NCBI GenBank assembly: GCA_963731285.1
Contig: CAVSUR010000014.1
Coordinates: forward strand, 930,001 to 994,000
Reading direction: 5' to 3'
Length of the DNA: 64,000 bases
Source: CAVSUR01 sp963731285
GTDB lineage: Bacteria > Actinomycetota > Actinomycetes > Streptosporangiales > Streptosporangiaceae
Shown here: positions 33,695 to 42,381 of the stretch, piece by piece
Layout: each line of letters starts with the position of its first letter
Position numbering within the stretch: the stretch's first letter is position 1
Translations under genes and position numbers: made by a program
Notes under the pieces: generated by a model
What the model saw: the letters and a program-made list of their open reading frames with translations, nothing else
The model's database searches: none
Told to the model about the DNA's origin: nothing

Positions 33695-35596
33695 GTGAGC
33701 GAGCAGGTTCTCGACCAGCGGGCGGCGATAAGCCGGCAGGCCGCAGGCCGCACCGTCTGCAGCGAGCTGGCGGCCACTGCCGGGCAGTACGGCGCCTTGC
33801 CTGCCTATTCCGACCGCGATGGCTCGGGGGCCGGCGCCGGGCCGTGGCAGACCATCACCTGGCAGCAGACCCGGCAGCAGGCGCTTGAGCTGGCGGCCGG
33901 CTTCGCCGCGCTGGGCCTGCAGCCGGGGGAGAAGGTCGCGCTAATGCTGCCCAACCGGGTAGAGCACGTGCTCGCCGACCTCGGCGCGCTGCACGTCGGC
34001 GGCGTGCCGGTGACCTTCTACGCGACGCTGGCACCGGACCAGGTCAGCTACATGGCCGCCGACTGCGACGCCCGCATCGCGGTGCTCGACGGGGCAGCTG
34101 AGCTGGCCCGCTGGCAGCCGGTGCTCGCGGCCCGGGCCGGCCTGACCACGGTCATCGTCCGGGATCCGGCGGCCGTGCCGCCCGGCGAGCGCTTTCTGAG
34201 CTGGCCGGACTTCACCAAGCTGGGGGCGCGGGAGCTGGCCGCCGCGCCGGGCGAGGTGGCCAGCCGGACAGCGGCGATCACCCCGGACGATCCGGCCACC
34301 CTGCTGTACACCTCGGGTACCACCGGCAACCCCAAGGGGGTGATCGTCACCCACGCCGGCGTCCTTTACGAGGTGGTGACCTCGACCACTTCCGGCAACG
34401 CGGGCAGGCACGTCCGCTGGGTGTCCTACCTGCCGCTGGCGCACATCGCCGAGCGGATGTTCACCCTGTACCTGGCGGTCAGCAACGCCGGTCATACCTA
34501 CTTCTGCCACCACGCGGCCACCGAGCTGATCAGCTGCATCACCGACGTGCGGCCGACCGCGTTCTTCGGCGTGCCGCGGGTATGGGAGAAGATCCAGGCC
34601 GGCATCCAGGCCCTGCTCGCGGCCGAGCCGGACGCGGGCAAGCGGGCCGCCGTCGCGGCCGCGATGGCCACCGGCCTGCGCTACGTGCGCAGCTGCCAGT
34701 ACGGCGAGCGCACCCCGGCCGGCCTGGCCGCCGAGTTCGCCGCGGTGGAAGACAGCGTGCTGCGGCCGATCCGGTCGCTGCTCGGCCTGGGCGAGGCGGA
34801 CATCTTCGTCAGCGCCGCCGCGCCGCTGCCGCCGGACGTCGGCGAGTTCTTCGCCGGGCTCGGCATGCGGATCCTGGACGTGTACGGGATGACCGAGACC
34901 GCGGGCGCGTTCACCACCAGCACGCTCGAGGCGTTCCGGCTCGGCACCGTCGGCCGCCCGGTGGCCGGCACGGAAGTGCGGATAGCCGAGGACGGCGAGA
35001 TCCTCACCCGCGGACCGCTCAACACGCCCGGCTACCTGAACCTGCCCGAGCAATCCGCCGCGCTGCTCGATCCCGACGGCTGGCTGCACACCGGCGACAT
35101 CGGGTCGGTCGACAGCGACGGGTTCGTCCGCGTGGCGGACCGCAAGAAAGAGCTGATCATCACCTCCGGCGGCGAGAACGTCTCCCCGGCGGCCGTAGAG
35201 AACCTGCTGGTCGCCCAGCCGCTGATCGGGCAGGCACTGGCCTACGGCGACCGGCGGCCGTACCTGGTGGCGCTGCTGACGCTCGACGGCGAGGTCGCCC
35301 CGGCGTGGGCGAAGGCGCGCGGCATCCAGGCGTCCTCGCTAGCCGAGCTGGCCGTCAGCCCGCAGGTGCTATCCGCGGTGGGCGCGGGGATCGCCGCCGC
35401 CAACGAGCGGCTGGCGCGCGTCCAGCAGGTCAGGGCCTGGCGGCTGCTGCCGGTGGAATGGACAGCGGAGAGCGAGGAGCTCACCCCGACGCTGAAGCTG
35501 CGGCGCCGGGTCGTGCACGCCAAGTACGCCGACGTGATCGATGCCCTCTACGGCGGCGCGGAGCCGGTGCAGCCGCCCCCGGGCGCGCCCGGCTAG
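33695..35596 (+). CDS. Long-chain acyl-CoA synthetase (FadD15-like)
   Basis: AMP-forming fatty acyl-CoA ligase, 633 residues. Signatures are L-L-Y-T-S-G-T-T-G-N-P-K-G-V, the linker Y-L-P-L-A-H-I-A-E-R, D-V-Y-G-M-T-E-T, W-L-H-T-G-D-I-G and D-R-K-K-E-L-I-I-T-S-G-G-E-N, in normal order. The insertion (C-I-T-D-V-R-P-T-A-F-F-G-V-P-R-V-W-E-K-I) is typical of the bacterial FAA1/FadD15 type. GTG 33695 follows GGAGG; the frame is open 950 bases further upstream only as a shadow of selD. No obvious partner gene. Confidence 0.93.
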   Translation: MSEQVLDQRAAISRQAAGRTVCSELAATAGQYGALPAYSDRDGSGAGAGPWQTITWQQTRQQALELAAGFAALGLQPGEKVALMLPNRVEHVLADLGALHVGGVPVTFYATLAPDQVSYMAADCDARIAVLDGAAELARWQPVLAARAGLTTVIVRDPAAVPPGERFLSWPDFTKLGARELAAAPGEVASRTAAITPDDPATLLYTSGTTGNPKGVIVTHAGVLYEVVTSTTSGNAGRHVRWVSYLPLAHIAERMFTLYLAVSNAGHTYFCHHAATELISCITDVRPTAFFGVPRVWEKIQAGIQALLAAEPDAGKRAAVAAAMATGLRYVRSCQYGERTPAGLAAEFAAVEDSVLRPIRSLLGLGEADIFVSAAAPLPPDVGEFFAGLGMRILDVYGMTETAGAFTTSTLEAFRLGTVGRPVAGTEVRIAEDGEILTRGPLNTPGYLNLPEQSAALLDPDGWLHTGDIGSVDSDGFVRVADRKKELIITSGGENVSPAAVENLLVAQPLIGQALAYGDRRPYLVALLTLDGEVAPAWAKARGIQASSLAELAVSPQVLSAVGAGIAAANERLARVQQVRAWRLLPVEWTAESEELTPTLKLRRRVVHAKYADVIDALYGGAEPVQPPPGAPG

Positions 35597-35612
35597 CCGC
35601 GGCTAGCCCGCG

Positions 35613-37412
35613 CTAGTGGGGACCACGGGCCGGGCCGAGTCTGCTGAGCAGGTTCTCGTTCCAGACCCGGACGGTGTAGCGGCCGAAGCGATAGGTGCGC
35701 GCGGGCGGCCCGAAAGCCCGCCGCGCCGCGCCCGGCAGCGCCGCGGGAGCCTCCTTGGGCGGTCCGCTGACCGTCACGAGAAAGTCGGCGTACTGCCGCG
35801 CGGGGCTGTACCAGGAGATCTTGGTCTCCCATAGCTGCGGGCCCAGTCCCCCGTGTACCCGGTGATGCAGCGAGACGGACCGGACCCGGACCAGTCCCGA
35901 GCTGTCCACCGTGGTGTTATTCGCCTGCCAGTAGTCGGCCAGGCCGTCAGTGAGACGGTGGCGGGCCAGCCAGGCGGCGAGCTGCTGATCCTCGGCGGGC
36001 ATGGACGGCTGCGCGGCACCGTAGCCCAGGGCCGCCAGATATCCGGCCGCGACTGCCGCACCCCCGCCGAGCACGGCCAGCCGTGCGGCCCGGTGAACCC
36101 GGAGGCCCCAGCGGGCCCGGCGGCCCAGGCCGCCAGCGAACCGGGCGAGCGGGACGCCCAGCAGCCGCCCGGCCAGCACGGCCCCGTACGGCAGCACCGC
36201 GGCGATCTCGCGGGCGCTCCAGCTGTCGACCGGCGAGCGGCTGATGACGTAAGCGGCCAGGTTGACCGCGATCGCCACGGCGAGCACCGGCACGATCAGG
36301 TCGCCGTCGCGGCGCAGCAGCCGCCCCAGCGCGATCAGCAGCGCCCAGGCCGCCAGCGCGACCCCGGCCAGGTGCGCCACCGCGAACAGCATCGCGGCGC
36401 TGAGCGGCGGGGCGGCCAGGTTGGCCCCGAACAGCTCGAGCACGCCCCGCCCGGCCAGCGCCACATGGCCGGGCAGCATCCCGGCCGCGGACCTATGGGT
36501 GTTAGGGGGCCAGGCAAAGTAGCCGCCGTGGCGGCGGATCAGCCGGGTCGCCAGTGCCGCGGCCGGAGCCGACGCCAGCGCCGCCGCGCCCAGCCCCAGC
36601 TCATACCAGCGCAGCACCGCGGGCCGGTCCCGGGCCGCCCCTCGGATCAGGTCGACAGCGGCCCGCGCCGCGCATACCGCCGCCAGCGGCGCGGCGCCGA
36701 CGAGCAGGCCGATCGAGTCGGCGACCTGCACCCAGGCCAGCAGCAGGCCGACCGCGACCGGCACGTACCAGCTCGGCCGCGCCCGGTCGATGATCAGCCA
36801 GACCAGCAGCAGCGGCACCCCGGTGCCGACGTGGTCGGGGGATAGCAGCAGGTTGTTTACCCCGCCGCCGAGCTGCGGGGCGATCATTATGCCGGCCGCG
36901 ATGGCGAACCGGGGCAGGCCCGCGCGGCTGGTACTGCGGCCCCTCGCGACCAGGCCGGCCAGCAGCACCAGCAGGGTGTAGGTCATCGCCGCGGCGATGT
37001 GCACGGCGCCGGGCGCCAGGCCGCGGGCCAGCACGATGAGCATGTACTGCGGCAGCTCGGTGGTGTAGAACGGCACGTCCGACACCCACCAGCCGTGCAG
37101 CAGCAGGTTGCCGTGCAGCATGTCCCACGCCTGCAGCGCGTTGGACGCGCCGTCGGAGTTCACCGGCGCGGTCTGCGATATCCGCAGGTAGCACAGGAAC
37201 AGGACAAGACCGGTGGCGCACAGGCCGGCCGCTCGTGCGGCCCGGGCGCGCCAGCCCGCAGGCCCCCCGGCCAGTCGGCCCAGCCGCTCCGGCAGGCCCG
37301 GCACCGGTCGTCCGGCGGCCAGCCCGCGGCCCGGTGCGCCCGGCGGCAGGGTCGGCGGACTGGTCGCGGCAGGACTTGCCCCGACGTTGCGCGCGCGTCC
37401 TGACCCAGCCAT
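35613..37412 (-). CDS. Polytopic membrane protein, possible GT-C glycosyltransferase
   Basis: A 599-residue protein with about ten or eleven hydrophobic segments between ~60 and ~470 and a soluble C-terminal domain of ~110 residues. Early motifs N-S-D-G-A-S-N-A-L-Q-A-W-D-M-L and L-L-H-G-W-W are in the position of the first periplasmic loop of ArnT/PMT-like GT-C enzymes, whose catalytic Asp lies there. S-P-D-H-V-G-T-G-V-P is another candidate. No family name can be given with certainty; a sugar or lipid-linked transferase is inferred. The N-terminal 55 residues are Pro/Gly-rich. Confidence 0.75.
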   Translation of the reverse strand: MAGSGRARNVGASPAATSPPTLPPGAPGRGLAAGRPVPGLPERLGRLAGGPAGWRARAARAAGLCATGLVLFLCYLRISQTAPVNSDGASNALQAWDMLHGNLLLHGWWVSDVPFYTTELPQYMLIVLARGLAPGAVHIAAAMTYTLLVLLAGLVARGRSTSRAGLPRFAIAAGIMIAPQLGGGVNNLLLSPDHVGTGVPLLLVWLIIDRARPSWYVPVAVGLLLAWVQVADSIGLLVGAAPLAAVCAARAAVDLIRGAARDRPAVLRWYELGLGAAALASAPAAALATRLIRRHGGYFAWPPNTHRSAAGMLPGHVALAGRGVLELFGANLAAPPLSAAMLFAVAHLAGVALAAWALLIALGRLLRRDGDLIVPVLAVAIAVNLAAYVISRSPVDSWSAREIAAVLPYGAVLAGRLLGVPLARFAGGLGRRARWGLRVHRAARLAVLGGGAAVAAGYLAALGYGAAQPSMPAEDQQLAAWLARHRLTDGLADYWQANNTTVDSSGLVRVRSVSLHHRVHGGLGPQLWETKISWYSPARQYADFLVTVSGPPKEAPAALPGAARRAFGPPARTYRFGRYTVRVWNENLLSRLGPARGPH

Positions 37413-37454
37413 GGTTTTCCCGGTCCGGCACTATTTACTGGCACTGTCTGCCGC

Positions 37455-37479
37455 CTCGCGGTTCCGCCGGAGCCGCGAG
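37455..37479. promoter_or_regulatory. Inverted repeat in the membrane-protein/tRNA-Sec divergent spacer
   Basis: CTCGCGG (37455-37461) and CCGCGAG (37473-37479) form a perfect seven-base dyad with an 11-base loop, just upstream of the membrane protein start on the other strand. It could be an operator or a leader hairpin. Confidence 0.35.
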
Positions 37480-37607
37480 ATACGTCACTATATGAGGCAG
37501 CAGGCCTGCTTCTGGTGGGCGTGCCCGGCTCGGCCCGTCGCTAATCGCTTCGGCGGCGCTGGCCGCGTGCGGGCAGGCCCGGTCCGCGGCGGCGCCGGGC
37601 GGAGCTG

Positions 37608-37636
37608 TTCCCGGCGTCCGGCCCGCTCGCTAGGGT
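37608..37636 (+). promoter_or_regulatory. Candidate promoter of tRNA-Sec
   Basis: TTCCCG (37608-37613) and TAGGGT (37631-37636) are spaced by 17 bases. The predicted transcription start falls at or one base before the mature 5' end of the tRNA. TAGGGT-type -10 boxes are common before actinobacterial tRNAs; the -35 is weak. Confidence 0.45.
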
Positions 37637-37643
37637 CTGGTCT

Positions 37644-37739
37644 GGAGGCGTCTGGGTGCCTGGTGGCCCCCCCGGTCTTCAAAACCGGTGGACGGCGCTC
37701 GGCGTCGTCGGCGGGTTCGATTCCCGTCCGCCTCCGCCA
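37644..37739 (+). tRNA. selC: Selenocysteine tRNA (anticodon TCA)
   Basis: A 96-base tRNA including an encoded CCA. The acceptor GGAGGCG pairs with CGCCTCC, followed by discriminator G and CCA. The anticodon stem CCGGT/ACCGG encloses the loop CTTCAAA with anticodon TCA at 37679-37681, complementary to UGA. The T-arm has TTCGATT. The extra arm between 37688 and ~37710 is very long, as required of tRNA-Sec, and the total exceeds ordinary tRNAs. It lies between selD and selA-selB. Confidence 0.95.
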
Positions 37740-37781
37740 CTTCCGGCAACGCCACTTTCCGGCAACAGGCGCCCCGTCCTG

Positions 37782-38627
37782 TTACGGCGTCTGGCTGCTC
37801 GAGTTGGTGGGCTCGCCTGGGGCCGCGACGGTCTCCTCCTCAGGGAGCCGCGACGGCGACTGCTCAGGCGGTTGCGGGTCGGCCCGCCGCGACAGCGGCT
37901 CCGACTGTGACCCGGCCTGCGACTGTGACCCGGCCTGTGACTGCGGCCCGGCTTGTGACTGCGGCTCGGAGGCACTCTCCCGGGCGGCGGGGAACTGGCT
38001 GGTGCCCGCGGGTCCCGTGGCCGCCTCGTCCGCCGGGGTCTGCGGGAACTGCTGGGTCGCTGCCGGGGACGGCTCGCTCGCCATGGCTCCCTCGCGGGCC
38101 TGCAGCGCAGCGGCCGCATCCCGCGCGCCGAGCAGCGAGAACCGGCCGATGGCGAGTGCACCGAAGAAGATCACAACCGCCCCGAGGCCGTAGAAGAAGC
38201 TCAGCTCCTCGGCCGCGACCCGCCAGGTGGGGACGACGATGGTGCCGGGCCCGTGAGCCAGGCTCCGGAGCACCGCGTTGTACCCGATCGGCAGTCCGGG
38301 ATTGATCGAGGACTTCCGCATCGCCACCAGCACCTGGTAACCGACGATGAACCAGGCGCCGCCCACGGCGGCCAGGAACCCGCGGGCCACGCCGGCCGTC
38401 CTGCTCCGGGTGGACAGCACCAGCAGGCCGCCGATGAGCGTCACGACGCCCGGCAGGACCGATAGGTAAAGCCGCCCTGAGGTGTAGGCCCAGGCATTAT
38501 CGGGGGTGAACCCGAAATTAAAGTACGGCCCGACGAACGGAATCAGGCCGCCCCACAGACCGAGCAGGACCAGCAGAAATCCACTTAGTCCGCCCCGGCG
38601 CCGCGGTATTCGCGCCATAGCAGCCAT
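37782..38627 (-). CDS. Membrane protein with Ser/Gln-rich repeat tail
   Basis: A 281-residue protein. Residues ~10-175 contain about four hydrophobic segments; the C-terminal ~100 residues are polar and repetitive (A-G-P-Q-S-Q, A-G-S-Q-S-Q, A-G-S-Q-S), encoded by 18-bp near-identical DNA repeats at about 37910-37970. No family is recognised. It stands alone between tRNA-Sec and selA, on the opposite strand from both. Confidence 0.75.
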   Translation of the reverse strand: MAAMARIPRRRGGLSGFLLVLLGLWGGLIPFVGPYFNFGFTPDNAWAYTSGRLYLSVLPGVVTLIGGLLVLSTRSRTAGVARGFLAAVGGAWFIVGYQVLVAMRKSSINPGLPIGYNAVLRSLAHGPGTIVVPTWRVAAEELSFFYGLGAVVIFFGALAIGRFSLLGARDAAAALQAREGAMASEPSPAATQQFPQTPADEAATGPAGTSQFPAARESASEPQSQAGPQSQAGSQSQAGSQSEPLSRRADPQPPEQSPSRLPEEETVAAPGEPTNSSSQTP

Positions 38628-38781
38628 AGCAGTCTCTCTTCTCTAGCTAATCGAAAACGCCAACACTTGCACACCTCGGTTACCCGGCGCGCGGCTCCTT
38701 ATGCAAAGTGCTGGTAAATGGGTGCAGATGAGCCGTTCACGGGACCGGGCTGACCCTGCCTGCGGCAGGTAAGGTCACGTC

Positions 38782-40110
38782 GTGGACGCCCGCAGGCTGA
38801 TACCTCGCACCGACGCGGTCCTGGCCGACCGCAGGCTCGCCGCGGCGCAGGAGCGGCTCGGCAGGCCCGCGGTGCTCGCGGCCGTGCGGCGCGCGCAGGA
38901 GCAGGCCAGGGCCGGAGACCTCGCCCCGGCGGAGGTAGCCGACGCCGCGGTGGCCGGGCTGCCGCCCCGGCCGGGCAGCCTCACTCCGGTCATCAACGCC
39001 ACCGGCGTCCTGCTGCACACCAACCTGGGCCGTGCCCCGCTGTCCGGGGCGGCGGTGGAAGCCGCCGTAGCGGCAGCCGGCTGCACGGACCTGGAGTTCG
39101 ACCTGGCCGCCGGGGCCCGGGGCCGGCGCGGCCGGGGCATGCTGGCGGCCCTGGCCGCGGCCGTCCCGGACGCCGAGGACGTGCACGTCGTCAACAACAA
39201 CGCCGCCGCCCTGGTGCTGGCCGCCACCGCGCTGGCCCAGGGGCGGCAGATCGTGATCAGCCGCGGCGAGCTGATCGAGATCGGCGATGGCTTCCGGCTG
39301 CCCGAGCTGCTGGAGTCCACCGGGGCCCAGATCCGCGAGGTCGGCACCACCAACCGGACCACCGCCGCTGACTATATGGCGGCGATCGGCCCGCAGACCG
39401 GCTTCGTGCTGAAGGTGCATCCCTCGAACTACCGGATCGAGGGGTTCACCGCCAGCGCGTCGGTCGCCGAGCTGGCGGTCCTTCCGGTGCCGGTCGTCGC
39501 CGACATCGGCTCCGGCCTGCTGGCGCCGCACCCGCTGCTGCCGGACGAGCCCGATGCGGCGTCCTGGCTGCAGGCCGGGGCGGCGCTGGTCACCGCCAGC
39601 GGCGACAAGCTGCTCGGCGGCCCGCAGGCCGGCCTGCTGCTCGGCAAGTCCGAACTGATCCGCACGCTGCGCCGCCATCCGCTCGCCCGGGCGCTGCGCA
39701 TCGACAAGCTGACCGCCGCCGCGCTTGAGGCCACGCTGGCCGGGCCGCCCGTCCCGGTGGCGCAGGCACTGGCCGCTGACCCGGCAGCGCTGCGCGACCG
39801 TGCCGCCCGGCTAACGGCCGAGCTGGCGGCGGCCGGCCTCGACGCCCGGCAGGCGGCCACCGATGCCGCGGTCGGCGGGGGCGGCGGCCCGGGCGTCCGG
39901 CTGCCGAGCGCGGCCGTCAGCCTGCCGGCCAGCCTGGCCGCCGAGCTGCGTGCCGGCCACCGGGTCCGCCGCGGGCCGCTGCCCGCGGTTGTCGGCCGGA
40001 TCGAGAACGGGCGGCTGCTGCTCGACCTGCGGGCCGTGGCCCCGGCGGACGACCCAGTGCTGAAAGACACCGTGGTCAGCGCGGCCGTCACCGCCGCCGG
40101 GCGGGCGTAA
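38782..40110 (+). CDS. selA: L-seryl-tRNA(Sec) selenium transferase
   Basis: PLP enzyme converting Ser-tRNA-Sec to Sec-tRNA-Sec with selenophosphate, 442 residues. I-N-A-T-G-V-L-L-H-T-N-L-G-R-A-P-L is the classical N-terminal block, V-V-N-N-N-A-A-A the phosphate site, I-S-R-G-E-L-I-E-I-G-D-G-F-R the family signature, and S-G-D-K-L-L-G-G-P-Q-A-G the PLP lysine (Lys276). Start GTG 38782. The stop overlaps the selB start (TAATG), so the two are a coupled operon. Confidence 0.95.
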   Translation: MDARRLIPRTDAVLADRRLAAAQERLGRPAVLAAVRRAQEQARAGDLAPAEVADAAVAGLPPRPGSLTPVINATGVLLHTNLGRAPLSGAAVEAAVAAAGCTDLEFDLAAGARGRRGRGMLAALAAAVPDAEDVHVVNNNAAALVLAATALAQGRQIVISRGELIEIGDGFRLPELLESTGAQIREVGTTNRTTAADYMAAIGPQTGFVLKVHPSNYRIEGFTASASVAELAVLPVPVVADIGSGLLAPHPLLPDEPDAASWLQAGAALVTASGDKLLGGPQAGLLLGKSELIRTLRRHPLARALRIDKLTAAALEATLAGPPVPVAQALAADPAALRDRAARLTAELAAAGLDARQAATDAAVGGGGGPGVRLPSAAVSLPASLAAELRAGHRVRRGPLPAVVGRIENGRLLLDLRAVAPADDPVLKDTVVSAAVTAAGRA

Positions 40111-42307
40111 TGCACGTCATCGCCACGGCCGGCCATGTCGACCACGGCAAGTCGTCCCTGCTGAAGGCACTGACCGGCACCGACCCGGACCGCTGGGAGG
40201 AAGAGCGCCGCCGGGGCCTGACCATTGACCTGGGCTACGCGTGGCTGACGCTGCCCTCCGGCGAGCAGGTCGCATTCGTCGACGTGCCAGGGCATGAGCG
40301 CTTCGTGCCGAACATGCTGGCCGGAATGGGCCCGGTGCCCGCGGTGCTGATGGTCGTCGCCGCCGACGAGGGCTGGATGCCGCAGTCGGCCGAGCATCTG
40401 GCCGTCGTGGACGCGCTCGGCATCCGGCACGGCCTGCTGGTGGTGACCCGGTGCGACCTGGCCGATCCGGGCCAGGCGCTGGCCCAGGCGCAAACCGCGC
40501 TCGGGCGGACCAGCCTGGAGTGCGCCGGCGCGGTGACGGTGAGCGCGCGCACCGGCGCGGGGCTGCCCGAGCTGATCGCCGCCCTGGACCGCCTGGTCGC
40601 CGGGCTGCCATCGCCCGATCCCGGCGCGCCGGTGCGGCTGTGGGTGGACCGCTCGTTCAGCGTCGCGGGCAGCGGCACGGTGGTGACCGGGACGCTGCCC
40701 GCGGGGACCGTGCACCAGGGTGACGAGCTGGTCATCGCGCCCGCCATGCGCCCGGTCCGGGTCCGCGCCATTCAGTCGCTCGACGCTCCCGTCACGGCCG
40801 TGACCGGCGTGACCAGGGCGGCGCTGAACCTGCGCGGCGTCAGCCGGGACGCCGCCGCGCGCGGCATGGCCCTGATACACGCCGGACGCTGGACGATGGC
40901 CGACGTGATCGACGTCCGGATCACCTCCGGGCCCGGCGGCACCGACTCGGCCGGGCCGAACGGCCCAGCCGTCCAGCCGGGGACGGACCCGGCTGGGGAC
41001 CTGGCGAGCCGCCTGCCGCGGCAGCTGACCCTGCACATCGGCTCGGCGCGGACGCTGGCCCGGGTTCGCCCGCTGGGCGGCCGGTACGTCCGGCTGACCC
41101 TGCGGGAGCCGCTTCCGCTGCACGCCGGCGACCGCATCCTGCTGCGCGATCCGGGCGGCGCCAGGACAAGAACTCCCGCCGCCGGCATCGCGCAGCTCGC
41201 CACCGCATCCGCGGCCCCGCCCGCGAGGCCCCCTCTGACGAGTCCAGCCGCGGCGAGTCCAGCCGCGGCGGGTCCGGGCGCGGCGAGCGGGCCCGGAGAG
41301 GGCACAGCCATGGCGCCGCCCGTCCCGGCCCCCCCATCGCCGGCCGCCCTCACCCCGCCGCCAGTTCCGGGCCGCCAGTTCCCGGGCCGCCAGTTTCCGG
41401 GCCGCCGCGGGCGCCAGCGCCGCGGCCAGCCGCGCCGCCCGGATCGGCCGCGGCGGGCATGCCCCAGCCCGGCGGCTGGCCGAGCGTGCTCGGGGGCATC
41501 GTCCTGGACGTCAGCCCGCCGCCGCTGGCGCGCCGCGGCGCGGCGGCCGCTGCCATGCGCGAGCTGGCCGCCTGGCCCGACCGGCCGACGGCGTCGGAGC
41601 TGCTGCGGCGGCACGGCTTGCTGCGCGCCAGCGCACTGCTGGCGATGGGCATCACCGAGCATCCGGCGCCGATTACCGGGGAGTGGCTGGCTGATCCTGA
41701 CTACTGGGCGGAACTAGCAGGAAGGCTCGGTGAGGTCGTCGCGGCGCACGCCGCGCGCCAGCCGGTCGCGGCGGGGATGCCGGTCGAGGCGGCCAGGGCC
41801 GCGCTGTCCCTGCCGGACCGCCGGCTGGTGGAGGCGCTGGTCCGGCCGCCGCTGCGGGTTAGGGATGGCATGCTCGCGGTGGCCGCCGCCGATGGCGGCA
41901 GCGCCGCGCTGCCGGAAGGAATCGCCGCGGCGGTCCGGGTGCTGCGCGCTGATCTCGCCGCGGCGCCGTTCCGCGCGCCCGACGCGGACCGGCTGCGCAG
42001 GCTGGGGCTGGACGGCCGGAGCATAGCCGCAGCCGAACGGGCCGGCCTGCTGCTGCGGATCAGCGATCAGGTCGTGCTGGCCCCGGGTGCGCCGGTGCAG
42101 GCGGCCGAGATCCTGGCCGGGCTGCCACAGCCGTTCACTGCCGCGCAGGCGCGGCATGCGCTGGATACCACGCGCCGGATCGCGATCCCGCTGCTGGAGT
42201 ACCTGGACCGGGCCGGCGTCACCGAGCGGCTGGCTGACGACAGGCGGCATTGTCCCGGGGGGGCGGTATTGCCGCGGGGGGCGACCCCCCGGGATCCTCC
42301 CGCGTAG
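40110..42307 (+). CDS. selB: Selenocysteine-specific elongation factor, frame-disrupted
   Basis: EF-Tu-like GTPase bringing Sec-tRNA-Sec to UGA at a SECIS hairpin. The G-domain has A-G-H-V-D-H-G-K-S-S (8-16), D-V-P-G-H-E and T-R-C-D; the beta-barrels follow (S-V-A-G-S-G-T-V-V-T-G-T). The frame is lost between ~41280 and ~41455, in a Pro/Ala-rich repeated linker, and resumes one base back with G-I-V-L-D-V-S-P-P-P. The C-terminal winged-helix repeats that bind mRNA end with A-I-P-L-L-E-Y-L-D-R-A-G-V-T. A single lost base explains the break. The last ~20 residues overlap a strong hairpin and may not be native. Confidence 0.9.
42253..42294. terminator. Large GC hairpin at the 3' end of selB
   Basis: TCCCGGGGGG (42253-42262) pairs perfectly with CCCCCCGGGA (42285-42294). 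The loop contains a second GCGG/CCGC hairpin. It spans the end of the selB frame and probably ends the selA-selB message. Confidence 0.55.
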
Positions 42308-42381
42308 CCGGGCCCTCGGGCTGCGGCTCTTTGCGCAAGGCGGCAGCCGCCACTGCGGGCCCCGCGGGCCCTTGCGGGCGG

